DNA from: Fibrisoma limi BUZ 3
Lineage (GTDB): Bacteria; Bacteroidota; Bacteroidia; Cytophagales; Spirosomataceae
Length of the DNA stretch: 64,000 nt
Direction: 5' to 3'
NCBI RefSeq assembly: GCF_000296815.2
Contig: NZ_CAIT01000005.1
Location: 372,001 to 436,000, forward strand
Made by a program: the position numbers and the translations under genes
Shown here: positions 19,053 to 27,437 of the stretch, in pieces
How the letters are laid out: every line of letters starts with the position of its first letter
Numbering within the stretch: the stretch's first letter is position 1
The notes under the pieces: generated by a model
Database searches by the model: none
The model's input: the letters and a program-made list of their open reading frames with translations, nothing else
What the model was told of the DNA's origin: nothing

Positions 19053-21410
19053 CTATTCCGTTCGTAAGCTCTTTACTGGATTCATCAACGCGGCTTTGAT
19101 ACTTTGAAAACTCACAGTCAAAAGGGCTATACCAATCGCCAATCCACCGGCCAGGGCAAACAGCCACCACGATAAATCAATCTTGTAGGCAAACTGCTGT
19201 AGCCACTGCTGCATGGCGTACCAGGCCAGGGGCATAGCGATGAGGATGGCGATGCCCACCAGTTTGAGAAAGTCCTGCGAGAGCAATGCAACGATGCCGG
19301 TTACGCTGGCCCCGAGTACTTTGCGGATGCCAATCTCCTTCCTACGTTGCTCGGTCGCGTAGGTGGCCAGCCCGAACAGACCCAGGCAGGCGACAAGAAC
19401 AAGAAGGGCCGAAAACCAGCTCAACAAGGTTTTGATCTTATCTTCCTGATGATACTGCTGTTGAAACGACGAATCCAAGAAGTTGGCTTCGAAGGGATGG
19501 TTGGGCACCAGACGGGCCCAGGCCGACCGGACAACCGGAACGTCTGAGGGCTTGAGCCGTACCAACACATTGGGCGGTGTATCCGGCCGGTAATACAGCA
19601 GCAACGGCTCAATACGGTTGTGCAGCGAGGCAAAGTGATAATCGTTTACGACACCAATCACCTGTTGGTCGAGCGAATCGCCCGCCGAGGTCTTGACCGT
19701 TTGGCCGACGGCCTGATCCAGGCGCCACCCCATCCACTTGACAAAGCTTTCGTTGACGATGACCGCCCGATTTTTATCGCTCGTAACGGCAGGATTGAAG
19801 TTTCGGCCGGCTCGCAGCTTAATCCGCAGCAGATTCAGATAGGCTTCGTCAATGCGGGCGAAAAACACCATTTGTTCGGTTTTTTGCCCGTTGTTTTCCC
19901 GAATAATGCCTGCTTTGCCATCCAGTGTTATCGGATTCAGCCCCAACGATACGGCCCCAACCCGACTGTTCTGGCTTAACGATGCTTTCAGTACGGTCAT
20001 CTTCCGGCGGATTGTTTCGTCGGCCGGGACGTTCACGACCAGCACCTGATCTTTGACAAAACCGGGGTCTTTGCTTTGGAGGTACTTGGTTTGTTGACGT
20101 ACCGTCAGCGTCCCGATAAGCAGAACGACCGAGAGCGTAAACTGACACACGACCAGCGAGCGCCGAACCCATTGGCGGCCTGCTCCATACATTTGCCCTT
20201 TTAATACACGTACCGGTTGAGCCGACGACAGCATAAGGGCCGGGTATAAGCCCGTCAGTAGGCCAACCAGACCAACAACGCCTAAACCAATGGCGATGAA
20301 CGAAACAGGGGGCATGATGAGCGGAATAGCCGTGAGCTGCTCAAACACGGGTCGTATGCTCAGCAGCAACAACGGCGATAGTACCGTACTGATGGAAAGC
20401 ATCAGGAGTGTTTCGCCCATAAACTGACTCACTAACTGCGGTTTGCCGGCTCCCATCACTTTCCGGATACCTGCTTCCTGCTGACGTTTGATGGCCTGTG
20501 CTACGTACAGATTCATGTAGTTGATGCAGGCCACCAGCAGGATAAAGACGGCTACGACGGAAAAAATGGACAGGTACAGGCGATTGCCTTTGGGTGTATC
20601 ATCATACAGGCCTCCAACGAAATGCAGTTCGGTCAGCGGCTGTACCTGATGCTCCAGCTTAATATCGTAGCCCAGTGCCTTAACGCGGAGGAGTACCTGC
20701 GTCCGATCAAATTGATACAGCTTCTGACGAAACTTGTCGGCTTTCGTCTGATCGGCCAGTAATATGTACGTAAAGCAGGACGTATCAAATACGGCTTCGT
20801 CGGAAGGCGGGGCGTCCTGCCAGGTGAGCAGGGCGCTGAATGTCAGGTCTGTATTGGTCGGCAGATTTTGCAGTACGCCGGTTACGGTATAAAGCTGGTT
20901 GTTTATTTGGAGCGATTGCCCGGTCGGGTCGGCAACGCCAAAATAGGTTTCGGCCAGACGCTTCGTCAGCACGATGCTGTTTGGTCGGTTCAGGGCGGTT
21001 CTGGTACCGAAAAGCAGGGGATACGAGAATACATCAAACACGCTGCTGTCAACCTGATACAGGTCGCTCTCGTTGATTAATGCGTTGCCTTTCCGGACCG
21101 TAGCGACTGGTACCGACTTGAACCGAACCGTCTGGATGACTTCCGGATACGTCTGTCGCAGGCGCGGGCCGACGTCCTCGCTCGACAGCGCCAGGCCATC
21201 GTCCGAACCCGACATTTTGAACCGGGTAATCACGCGAAAGATGGAGTCGGCGCGGTCGTGGAACTGGTCGAAGGTCAGTTCGTGCCAGACGTACAGCGAT
21301 ATCAGCCAGCAGGCGGCCAGGCTAATCGACAACCCGCCGATGTTCAGGGCTGAATACAACCGATTACGGCGCAGGTTCCGCCAAGCGATGATGAGGTAGT
21401 TCTGAAACAT
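19053..21410 (-). CDS. Block B permease 1: FtsX/MacB-type orphan permease without prefix
   Basis: The 785-residue first gene of block B. It starts MFQNYLIIAWRNLRRNRLYSAL with no prefix and has no PadR gene upstream. Module one has QEAGIRKVMGAG, a variant of the usual KEVGIRK; module two has KEIGIRKVLGAS. The periplasmic domains follow the family pattern, including YTVTGVLQNLP and the late VIGVVNDYHFASLHNRIEPL element seen in nearly all 14 paralogs. A 12-bp perfect inverted repeat ends right before its ATG and shares half-sites with the activator-like elements of the PadR-led blocks, so this block may belong to the same regulon. Confidence 0.9.
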   Translation of the reverse strand: MFQNYLIIAWRNLRRNRLYSALNIGGLSISLAACWLISLYVWHELTFDQFHDRADSIFRVITRFKMSGSDDGLALSSEDVGPRLRQTYPEVIQTVRFKSVPVATVRKGNALINESDLYQVDSSVFDVFSYPLLFGTRTALNRPNSIVLTKRLAETYFGVADPTGQSLQINNQLYTVTGVLQNLPTNTDLTFSALLTWQDAPPSDEAVFDTSCFTYILLADQTKADKFRQKLYQFDRTQVLLRVKALGYDIKLEHQVQPLTELHFVGGLYDDTPKGNRLYLSIFSVVAVFILLVACINYMNLYVAQAIKRQQEAGIRKVMGAGKPQLVSQFMGETLLMLSISTVLSPLLLLSIRPVFEQLTAIPLIMPPVSFIAIGLGVVGLVGLLTGLYPALMLSSAQPVRVLKGQMYGAGRQWVRRSLVVCQFTLSVVLLIGTLTVRQQTKYLQSKDPGFVKDQVLVVNVPADETIRRKMTVLKASLSQNSRVGAVSLGLNPITLDGKAGIIRENNGQKTEQMVFFARIDEAYLNLLRIKLRAGRNFNPAVTSDKNRAVIVNESFVKWMGWRLDQAVGQTVKTSAGDSLDQQVIGVVNDYHFASLHNRIEPLLLYYRPDTPPNVLVRLKPSDVPVVRSAWARLVPNHPFEANFLDSSFQQQYHQEDKIKTLLSWFSALLVLVACLGLFGLATYATEQRRKEIGIRKVLGASVTGIVALLSQDFLKLVGIAILIAMPLAWYAMQQWLQQFAYKIDLSWWLFALAGGLAIGIALLTVSFQSIKAALMNPVKSLRTE

Positions 21411-21450
21411 AATGTCCGTACCCTGATTTGGTGGTCAAGGTACGGACATT
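21411..21450 (-). promoter_or_regulatory. Inverted repeat immediately upstream of block B
   Basis: AATGTCCGTACC at 21411-21422 and GGTACGGACATT at 21439-21450 are exact complements separated by 16 nt. The arms contain the TGTCC and GTAC elements of the block A, C and D upstream sites. Its position against the ATG suggests either an operator or a leader stem-loop. Confidence 0.55.
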
Positions 21451-21504
21451 GCTAGTAGACAGTCTGTTAAAAAACGTTAAGCCTTGCGTATGGTAAGTAT
21501 AGCA

Positions 21505-22653
21505 TCACCCCACGTACCGAAGCAACAGGCCAATGATGGCCGCTCCACCGATTACAGTAAGCTCGGGTAGTTTTTTGAACCGGTACAGCAGTCCCACCGT
21601 CGTGAGCGCCAGAATGATCGCTGGCCAATCCGTTAGTTGCCGACGAGCCAGCACGACAACTGCCCCGGCGATGGCCCCCACAGCCGCCATGGTAATACCG
21701 TCTACAAACGCTTTCACACCCGGATGTTTGCCCCAGCGCTTGAAATAAGGAGCGGGTAAAACAGTCAGTACGTAACAAGGCAGAAACGTGGCTAGAGCCG
21801 CTACGCAGGCTCCCGGAAAACCGGCGACCAGGTAGCCGATAAACGCCACCGTAATGACCACAGGACCAGGGGTGATCATGGCCACCGCGACTGCATCCAA
21901 GAACTGCTGTTCGGTGAGCCAGCCATACTCTTTGACCACGCCCCCGTACAGAAACGGCACGATGGCCAGCCCACTTCCAAAGACAAACGCACCCGCTTTG
22001 GTGAAAAATAAGGCCAGTTGCCACAAGGTCGAGTCGGCAGGAAGCGCCAGCATCTGGCCAAGGAACGGAGCCAGGCTATTGCCCGCGTTGAATCGAATCA
22101 GTTGTGGTGGACTTTTAACCAGCCAGTAAACGCCCCCCGACAACAGCACCAGCCACAGTAGCTCGGTTTCCATAATCGCGGTTGCTAAGGCGGAAATTCC
22201 AAATAACGTCCAGCCCAGCCAATCGTCGGACTGGACGGTTTTGCGGGTGAGTTTGTACGTCCCCACGGCGATGATGCCGATGACGGCAGCTCCAATGCCG
22301 TAAAACAGCGCCTGCATCCAGGGTAACCCCTCAAACTGCACGTACGCCCAACCCAGCGCAAGTACCATCAGAAACGAGGGCAGTACAAAAGCTATGCCCG
22401 TCAGCGTAGCGCCCCAGACGCCGTAATGCACGTAGCCCAGGTAGATTGCCAGTTGAGCCGCCAGCGGGCCGGGCGCTAATTGAGCCAGGGCCAGTCCTTC
22501 GCGGTAGTCATTCTCGGCAATCCAGCCCCGCTCCGCCACCAGGTCGCGGTGCATGGCACTGACCAGCGCCGGAGGGCCACCAAAACCCAACGTACCTAAT
22601 CGCAGGAAATACCGAACTAACTCTGTCAGGGAGTAGGAAGCTTGTGTCGCCAT
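21505..22653 (-). CDS. chrA: ChrA-type chromate transporter (two CHR domains)
   Basis: The start is set at MATQASYSLTELV (22653), because the frame extended to 22824 overlaps the upstream gene and has no family match. The 382-residue protein has two homologous CHR halves: the first with FLRLGTLGFGGPPALV and AQLAPGPLAAQLA, the second with FTKAGAFVFGSGLAIVPFL and AMITPGPVVITVAFIGY, each with ~5-6 membrane spans. ChrA exports chromate from the cytoplasm, driven by the membrane potential. It is the last gene of a three-gene operon with a DUF1259 gene (19 bp away) and a ChrB-domain regulator, which strongly supports the chromate assignment. Confidence 0.92.
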   Translation of the reverse strand: MATQASYSLTELVRYFLRLGTLGFGGPPALVSAMHRDLVAERGWIAENDYREGLALAQLAPGPLAAQLAIYLGYVHYGVWGATLTGIAFVLPSFLMVLALGWAYVQFEGLPWMQALFYGIGAAVIGIIAVGTYKLTRKTVQSDDWLGWTLFGISALATAIMETELLWLVLLSGGVYWLVKSPPQLIRFNAGNSLAPFLGQMLALPADSTLWQLALFFTKAGAFVFGSGLAIVPFLYGGVVKEYGWLTEQQFLDAVAVAMITPGPVVITVAFIGYLVAGFPGACVAALATFLPCYVLTVLPAPYFKRWGKHPGVKAFVDGITMAAVGAIAGAVVVLARRQLTDWPAIILALTTVGLLYRFKKLPELTVIGGAAIIGLLLRYVG

Positions 22654-22672
22654 TGGTATCGAATGCTCTGAT

Positions 22673-23680
22673 TTAATGTTGCATGGCACCAGTTTTGCCT
22701 TTCCCCAATACGTCGAGTGCGGCCCGAAACCCCTTCGCGAGGTCGGTAGCCGGACCCCGACCGTAGTAGTGCAGAAAGACCGTGCGCGGTTGTTCGCCGA
22801 GCATGTGGTGGTGTAGCGCCACAACCTCCAGGTTATTTTTCCGCAAGGCCTTTACTACGTCGTTGACCTCCCCTTCCAGCATGGCAATGTCGCCCGCAAT
22901 GTGAGCGGCTTCCTGCTTACCAGCAAACGAAGCCCAGGAGTTGAGCCCAATAGCGGCCGTCATTTCGGCTCCCATGGCTGTAATCTGTACGTCGTCGCGC
23001 CCGACCGTGTACTTGTAGGTAGGACCATTCACTACGCCCTTGTACTTAACCAGCTCGTCCAACGCGGGCAGGTTAAAGAGCTCTTTGCCAGTCGGGGCCG
23101 CATTCTGAGAAGCAGGGGTGGCGGTGTTACCCGATTGTGCCGCCGACGTACCGACCGTAGCGGCAGCTTGACCCGGAAACAGTTTCGTATTCCGAATTGC
23201 CTGTGCGTATTTTTGGGCCAGTTCGGCTGTATTGCCCATGCCGTGCAGGTGCATGTAGAAGATGCGGGGCTGCTCATAAAAGAAGTGATTGTGAATCGCG
23301 CCGACTTCCAGTCCTGCCGCGTGGGTCGCATCGATAAGCGGGTTAACCTCCGCTTCCAGCAGGACCGTATCGCTCATCATCACGGTTTGCTTGCCATCGA
23401 GCGTTTTTTTGAAAGCTACCCAACCCCCGAAACCAAATGGAATCGGTACTGACTCCCCTTTTACGGTTACGCTCAGGTCATTTCGGGGCAGGGGTATGGA
23501 ATAGGTGGCCTGGGCCTCGTTATACGTTCCTTTTTTGCCTAATGCGGTCGCAATAGCCTCCTGCTCCTCTGTTGACAGCGCAGGGGTTTTAAACGGTTGA
23601 CCTGTTTTGTTGAGGGGGGCACCACAGATCGGAATGGTTGTGGCTACGGCGGCAGTTTGTAGAAAATTTCGACGTTTCAT
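22673..23680 (-). CDS. Exported DUF1259 (LppY/LpqO-like) protein with duplicated domain
   Basis: A 335-residue protein with a possible twin-arginine-like export signal (MKRRNFLQTAAVATT). The body contains two copies of the DUF1259 domain, at about residues 35-175 and 195-330. Each copy has a His-rich segment: VGAIHNHFFYEQPRIFYMH in the first and VALHHHMLGEQPRTVFLHY in the second, which could bind metal or oxyanion. A low-complexity Ala/Thr linker joins them. DUF1259 proteins are often found next to chromate transporters; their biochemical role is not known to me. It sits between the ChrB-AraC regulator (58 bp) and ChrA (19 bp), so a periplasmic role in chromate handling is inferred from context. 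Confidence 0.85.
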   Translation of the reverse strand: MKRRNFLQTAAVATTIPICGAPLNKTGQPFKTPALSTEEQEAIATALGKKGTYNEAQATYSIPLPRNDLSVTVKGESVPIPFGFGGWVAFKKTLDGKQTVMMSDTVLLEAEVNPLIDATHAAGLEVGAIHNHFFYEQPRIFYMHLHGMGNTAELAQKYAQAIRNTKLFPGQAAATVGTSAAQSGNTATPASQNAAPTGKELFNLPALDELVKYKGVVNGPTYKYTVGRDDVQITAMGAEMTAAIGLNSWASFAGKQEAAHIAGDIAMLEGEVNDVVKALRKNNLEVVALHHHMLGEQPRTVFLHYYGRGPATDLAKGFRAALDVLGKGKTGAMQH

Positions 23681-23738
23681 GGCTTGTCAGCGCTTTCCGC
23701 AAAGGAAACCGGTTGACCCTGGTCGAAATAGAACGTAT

Positions 23739-24596
23739 TTAACCTTTTGTATCAGTTTTACCTTTTTGCCGCTGCTTCCGATAGTCCGAAGGATTCTGCC
23801 CCATTTGTTTCTTAAAAATCCGGGTGAAGTGGCTCTGGTCCGAGAAGCCCGTCAGGTAGGCAATCTCCGTAAGGGTGTAGGTGGTCGTCTCCAGCAGATT
23901 AAGTGCCTTCTCAATCCGCAGCTTGCGAATGTAGTCGCCGAATGACAAATCATCAAAATACCGCGCGAACGTTCGGGAGACATAAGCGGGATTGACATCC
24001 AGACTTTCGGCTAGTTCAGTCAGGCTCAGCGTCAGATTGGTATCAATCTGGTCCTGAATGGCATCTTTCAGTTCATGCACCCATGCCGGAATTTTGCGTT
24101 TACCCGTGGGTTTCATGTACGTATGCAACACCTCCAGCAGCAGCCGTTCCGTGGGGCTTTGCGTGTGTTTCTCCGATTGCAGGTGTTTAGCCCAACTGTA
24201 AAGCGCATCGTAAATCACCAGGCCCTGCGCCAGAAGCTGCTGATCGTCCTGGATGTTGTAGGCCAGCCCCGCCGAAATGGCCCACAAACCCGCCGACTGA
24301 GCCGCCAGTGCATGGTCGTCGGTATCGGCCCCGCGCACGATGGGCGCGATGACGTGCAGAGCAGGGTCCGTCAGGGCGTGTTTTTGCAGAAAATAATCAA
24401 ACGTACAGCGGTCTTCGTAGTGGGTGTATTCCACCCCGGGTATATCGAAGGGGATAGCCCCGGTTTCTTCAGCCTGGGTCAACACGTCGGTTTCCGGCAC
24501 AAACCCGATGGTTGCCAAGGGATCAATAAAGCGTAAAATAAGCCAGGGGCAAGCCAGCCGGTCAATTTTGGGGCGTTCGCGAGTAATCCATTGCAT
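23739..24596 (-). CDS. ChrB C-terminal domain fused to AraC-type DNA-binding domain
   Basis: A 285-residue fusion. Residues 1-~135 match the ChrB C-terminal domain: ITRERPKIDRLACPWLILRFID, a conserved HYEDRCTFDYFL segment and the IVRGADTDD region. Residues ~180-280 form an AraC helix-turn-helix pair with LAESLDVNPAYVSRTF and IAYLTGFSDQSHFTRIFKKQMG. In proteobacteria ChrB is the chromate-responsive regulator or a reductase-like resistance factor; here the sensing-type domain is joined directly to a DNA-binding domain, so it is most likely the chromate-responsive activator of this operon. It is the first gene, and a TACCTTTG box precedes it. The Cys in the RLACPWL segment is a candidate ligand. 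Confidence 0.9.
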   Translation of the reverse strand: MQWITRERPKIDRLACPWLILRFIDPLATIGFVPETDVLTQAEETGAIPFDIPGVEYTHYEDRCTFDYFLQKHALTDPALHVIAPIVRGADTDDHALAAQSAGLWAISAGLAYNIQDDQQLLAQGLVIYDALYSWAKHLQSEKHTQSPTERLLLEVLHTYMKPTGKRKIPAWVHELKDAIQDQIDTNLTLSLTELAESLDVNPAYVSRTFARYFDDLSFGDYIRKLRIEKALNLLETTTYTLTEIAYLTGFSDQSHFTRIFKKQMGQNPSDYRKQRQKGKTDTKG

Positions 24597-24633
24597 GGTT
24601 CAGTACGCCGAAGGGCGTCAGCAAGTTACTCTA

Positions 24634-24641
24634 CAAAGGTA
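24634..24641 (-). promoter_or_regulatory. Candidate -7 box of the chromate operon
   Basis: The minus strand reads TACCTTTG, an exact match to the Bacteroidota TAnnTTTG -7 consensus, 38 nt upstream of the regulator ATG at 24596. I do not see a clear -33 TTG at the right distance. Confidence 0.4.
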
Positions 24642-24650
24642 TTCACTAAC

Positions 24651-25886
24651 CTATTTTAACACCACCCACTTATTGACCGAGTTAGCGGGCCCTTCAATCC
24701 AGATTTTATAGAACGACGAAGGTTTGCCCTTGACCGGTACGCTGAACTGCTGCTGCTTGAGCGGGACTTTGCCGACAAGTTGATACGTATCTTTGCCGCC
24801 GGTTTCAAACTGATTGGCCGTGGCCAGCCAGACGTTGACAGTGCCGGTCGGTTCCAGCGCTTTCCACTGAATCTTTAACGTGTCGTCTTCCAGCGTAGCC
24901 TGCGGATTGGCCAGCGATACCGGACCTGTCAGGGGTACGCCGTCCACTTCCTGCGCTACGTCTTTTGGGAACTGGATGCGCATAAACCGGGCGATGGTCG
25001 GCATCAGGTCAACGATGCCGGGCTCAAGTTGCTGCCCATAAGCGTTCAGGCCCGGTTGGTTGGATACTACCCAGGTAGTACGTTCGCGATCCGACTGCCC
25101 ACCGTGATTGAGCCCGGTTTTGACGTCGCGGCCGTGGTCGGTGGTGATGATTAGCAGCCAGTCTTCCGGAAATTGTTGCTGACGTTGCTGTAACGCACGA
25201 CTTAGTTGCCCGATCTGTGCGTCCATCTTCCTGACGGCCTCGTCCATCTGTGGACTATCACCGTATTTATGACCAATGTCGTCGGTGAATTCCAGGTATA
25301 CCCACGACAGATCGGGAGCCTGTTTGGTCAGGCAGGCAACGGCTTCGTCAATGACCCGGTTGTCGATCCGGTTCATAAACGTGCGTTCCTTGTCGTGGGG
25401 AAAATTGACCGTATCCAGCTCGTAGCCGTCGGCGTGGTAGTCCACTTTCAGGTTGCCGGTTTGGGGTAGACCATCACCGACAAGTTTGGTTCGGTTGTCG
25501 AGCCAACTGCTGAACACCGCCGTTTTTTTGTTGGGGTACTGGTTCTTAAGCAGTCGAAAAAGGGTGGGGTAGTGGTAGTTGGGCGCTTTAATGTCGTTAC
25601 CCCAGACATTGTGTTTGTTGACCCAGGTACCCGTCAGCAGGCTATTATAGCCCACCGCCGAGATCGTGGGTGTCTGCGAATACGTCCCCTTCTGTCCGCC
25701 AACGTGAGCGCGTTTGTAGAAACCAATGTTGGCCAGACTATCCAGGTGGGGCGTCGGCACCTTCTCAATCACATCGGCCGGAATGCCGTCGACAATGACG
25801 AAGACCGCTTTGGGCGTGCGGTTTTGAGCCAATAGAGGTGATTGAAAAAAAAACGCCAGTACGATAATAGCGGATAGATGTTTCAC
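24651..25886 (-). CDS. Secreted alkaline-phosphatase-superfamily phosphodiesterase/nucleotide pyrophosphatase
   Basis: The GTG at 25886 is preferred as start because it yields a clean signal peptide (MKHLSAIIVLAFFFQSPLLAQN); an ATG frame extends to 25958 and would add 24 residues without homology signals. The mature protein shows the superfamily metal sites: VFVIVDGIPADVI, the nucleophile region PTISAVGYNSLLTG, the late Asp/His set in TDDIGHKYGD, ITTDHGRD and the NHGGQS loop. This fits type I phosphodiesterase/nucleotide pyrophosphatase enzymes that cleave phosphodiester or pyrophosphate bonds in the periplasm. The last ~90 residues resemble a fibronectin-III-like domain. The true substrate is not evident. 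It is downstream of the NamZ gene on the same strand. Confidence 0.85.
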   Translation of the reverse strand: MKHLSAIIVLAFFFQSPLLAQNRTPKAVFVIVDGIPADVIEKVPTPHLDSLANIGFYKRAHVGGQKGTYSQTPTISAVGYNSLLTGTWVNKHNVWGNDIKAPNYHYPTLFRLLKNQYPNKKTAVFSSWLDNRTKLVGDGLPQTGNLKVDYHADGYELDTVNFPHDKERTFMNRIDNRVIDEAVACLTKQAPDLSWVYLEFTDDIGHKYGDSPQMDEAVRKMDAQIGQLSRALQQRQQQFPEDWLLIITTDHGRDVKTGLNHGGQSDRERTTWVVSNQPGLNAYGQQLEPGIVDLMPTIARFMRIQFPKDVAQEVDGVPLTGPVSLANPQATLEDDTLKIQWKALEPTGTVNVWLATANQFETGGKDTYQLVGKVPLKQQQFSVPVKGKPSSFYKIWIEGPANSVNKWVVLK

Positions 25887-26048
25887 GACACTTGCGTTTG
25901 CGAGTAAGAGTAGTTGGCCGTAAACGTAACGCTTCGTTTCTGGAGCTATATTAAGCATTCGTTACGTTGGCGGATACGTAGTAGAGCTTTTGTCCTGCCG
26001 CTCCGGCGTACCGGTCAGCAGGATAAAAGCTTATTAGACAGGCTATTT

Positions 26049-27299
26049 TTACGGATAAAGCAGATACTTCTTCCGCATTTTCTTGTACTCGGACAAACCC
26101 GGCTCCCAGCTCTGGCGAATCTCTTTTTCGCTCGCTCCGGCGATGATCTGCTTTTTCAGGTTTTCGGTACCAGCCAGCTTATCAATGTTGCCGATCTCTT
26201 TGCTCTGGCTCATGTCGAAGAAGCGGTCTTTGTCGGGGTACGCTTTGTATAGTTCCATCAGCCATTGCAGGTTGAGTTGCCGGGTTTTGCGAAAGAGGCT
26301 GGTGTCGTATTTTCGTAAATCCAGACCGTAGCAATCGGTATCCTGATGCAACGGCGCTTCCTTCATGCCTTTGATACTGATCGGGCGAAACGAGAACGAA
26401 TACTGCCCTTTCAGCGCCGGTGCACCCAGGACGGTAAAAGGAATGTACGTACCGCGTCCCTGGCTGACGATGGTGCCTTCGAACAGGCAGACACTTGGGT
26501 AGAGCAGAATGGATTGCTGCGTATTCAGGTTCGGGGAAGGCGCTACCGGCAGGACGTACGGCGTGTCGTGCGTATAATTGGCTACCTTGATGATCTTTAG
26601 TTTGCAGGCGTTTTTGGGTAAGCTCCAGCCCTCGCCGTTGATCATCTGCGCAAACTCACCGATCGTCATGCCGTGCGTAATGGGAATCTTGTGCTTGCCG
26701 ATCCCCGAGTGCAGGTGATCTTCCAGAACGGGGCCATCTACGATAAAGCCGTTTGGATTGGGCCGGTCCAGAATCAACAGTTCTTTGTTGTTCTCGGCGC
26801 AGGCTTCCATGATGTCGTTCAACGTATTGATGTACGTGTAGAAGCGGGCACCGACGTCCTGAATGTCGAAGATCAGCAGGTCAATCTTGTCCAACTGCTC
26901 CTTCGAGGGTTTGCGGTTTCTGCCGTACAGGGAAATAATGGGAATGCCGGTTTTGGCGTCCACTTCATCGGCGACCTTCGCGCCGTTGCTGGCGTTGCCG
27001 CGAAAGCCGTGCTCGGGTCCAAACACCATGACGATGTTCACGCCCAGGCTTTGCAGGCTGTCGACGCTGGATTTGCTGCCGATGATGGAGGTCGGGTTCA
27101 CGACCATCCCGATACGTTTCCCTTTGAGGTAGGGCAGATAGGCCGACACCTGATCTGCGCCCGTCATGAGCTTCGGAGCGGTTGCGGTTGTGCCGGCGTT
27201 TTCGGTGACTACCGGGGCGGGTTGCAGCGGAAACGGACGACTGAGTAATCCGAACAAGCCAAAGAGGAAAAGGACTGAGACGGAAGCGAAAATTTTCAT
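26049..27299 (-). CDS. namZ: NamZ-type exo-beta-N-acetylmuramidase (DUF1343)
   Basis: A 416-residue exported protein with an N-terminal hydrophobic signal (MKIFASVSVLFLFGLFGLL). The DUF1343/NamZ family is recognised by GKRIGMVVNPTS near the N-terminus, VFGPEHGFRGNASNG, FDIQDVGARFYTYINTL, ILDRPNPNG and the GMTIGEFAQMINGE segment. NamZ removes terminal N-acetylmuramic acid from peptidoglycan fragments and so feeds cell-wall recycling. The Glu in the GPEHGFRG motif and nearby Asp residues are candidate catalytic residues. It is followed on the same strand by the phosphodiesterase gene and is divergent from the MATE exporter gene. Confidence 0.9.
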   Translation of the reverse strand: MKIFASVSVLFLFGLFGLLSRPFPLQPAPVVTENAGTTATAPKLMTGADQVSAYLPYLKGKRIGMVVNPTSIIGSKSSVDSLQSLGVNIVMVFGPEHGFRGNASNGAKVADEVDAKTGIPIISLYGRNRKPSKEQLDKIDLLIFDIQDVGARFYTYINTLNDIMEACAENNKELLILDRPNPNGFIVDGPVLEDHLHSGIGKHKIPITHGMTIGEFAQMINGEGWSLPKNACKLKIIKVANYTHDTPYVLPVAPSPNLNTQQSILLYPSVCLFEGTIVSQGRGTYIPFTVLGAPALKGQYSFSFRPISIKGMKEAPLHQDTDCYGLDLRKYDTSLFRKTRQLNLQWLMELYKAYPDKDRFFDMSQSKEIGNIDKLAGTENLKKQIIAGASEKEIRQSWEPGLSEYKKMRKKYLLYP

Positions 27300-27403
27300 G
27301 AACGTAATAAACAGCGGTGATTAGTCGGCAAGTTGCTGAGAAAAGCGGTTGAGTACAAGTAATAAACGCACGATCCCCCGTGCAGAATTGCGAAACCAAC
27401 GGC

Positions 27404-27411
27404 TATCTTTG
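27404..27411 (+). promoter_or_regulatory. Candidate -7 box for the MATE gene
   Basis: TATCTTTG matches the Bacteroidota TAnnTTTG box and lies 27 nt upstream of the MATE ATG, leaving a leader of about 20 nt. No clear -33 element was found. Confidence 0.4.
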
Positions 27412-27437
27412 CGCCCCCGTCTCCACTTCCTCCTACC

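Noticed and set aside
22654-22824. N-terminal extension of ChrA to 22824
   Set aside because: It overlaps the DUF1259 gene in another frame and has no transporter-like sequence before MATQASYSL.
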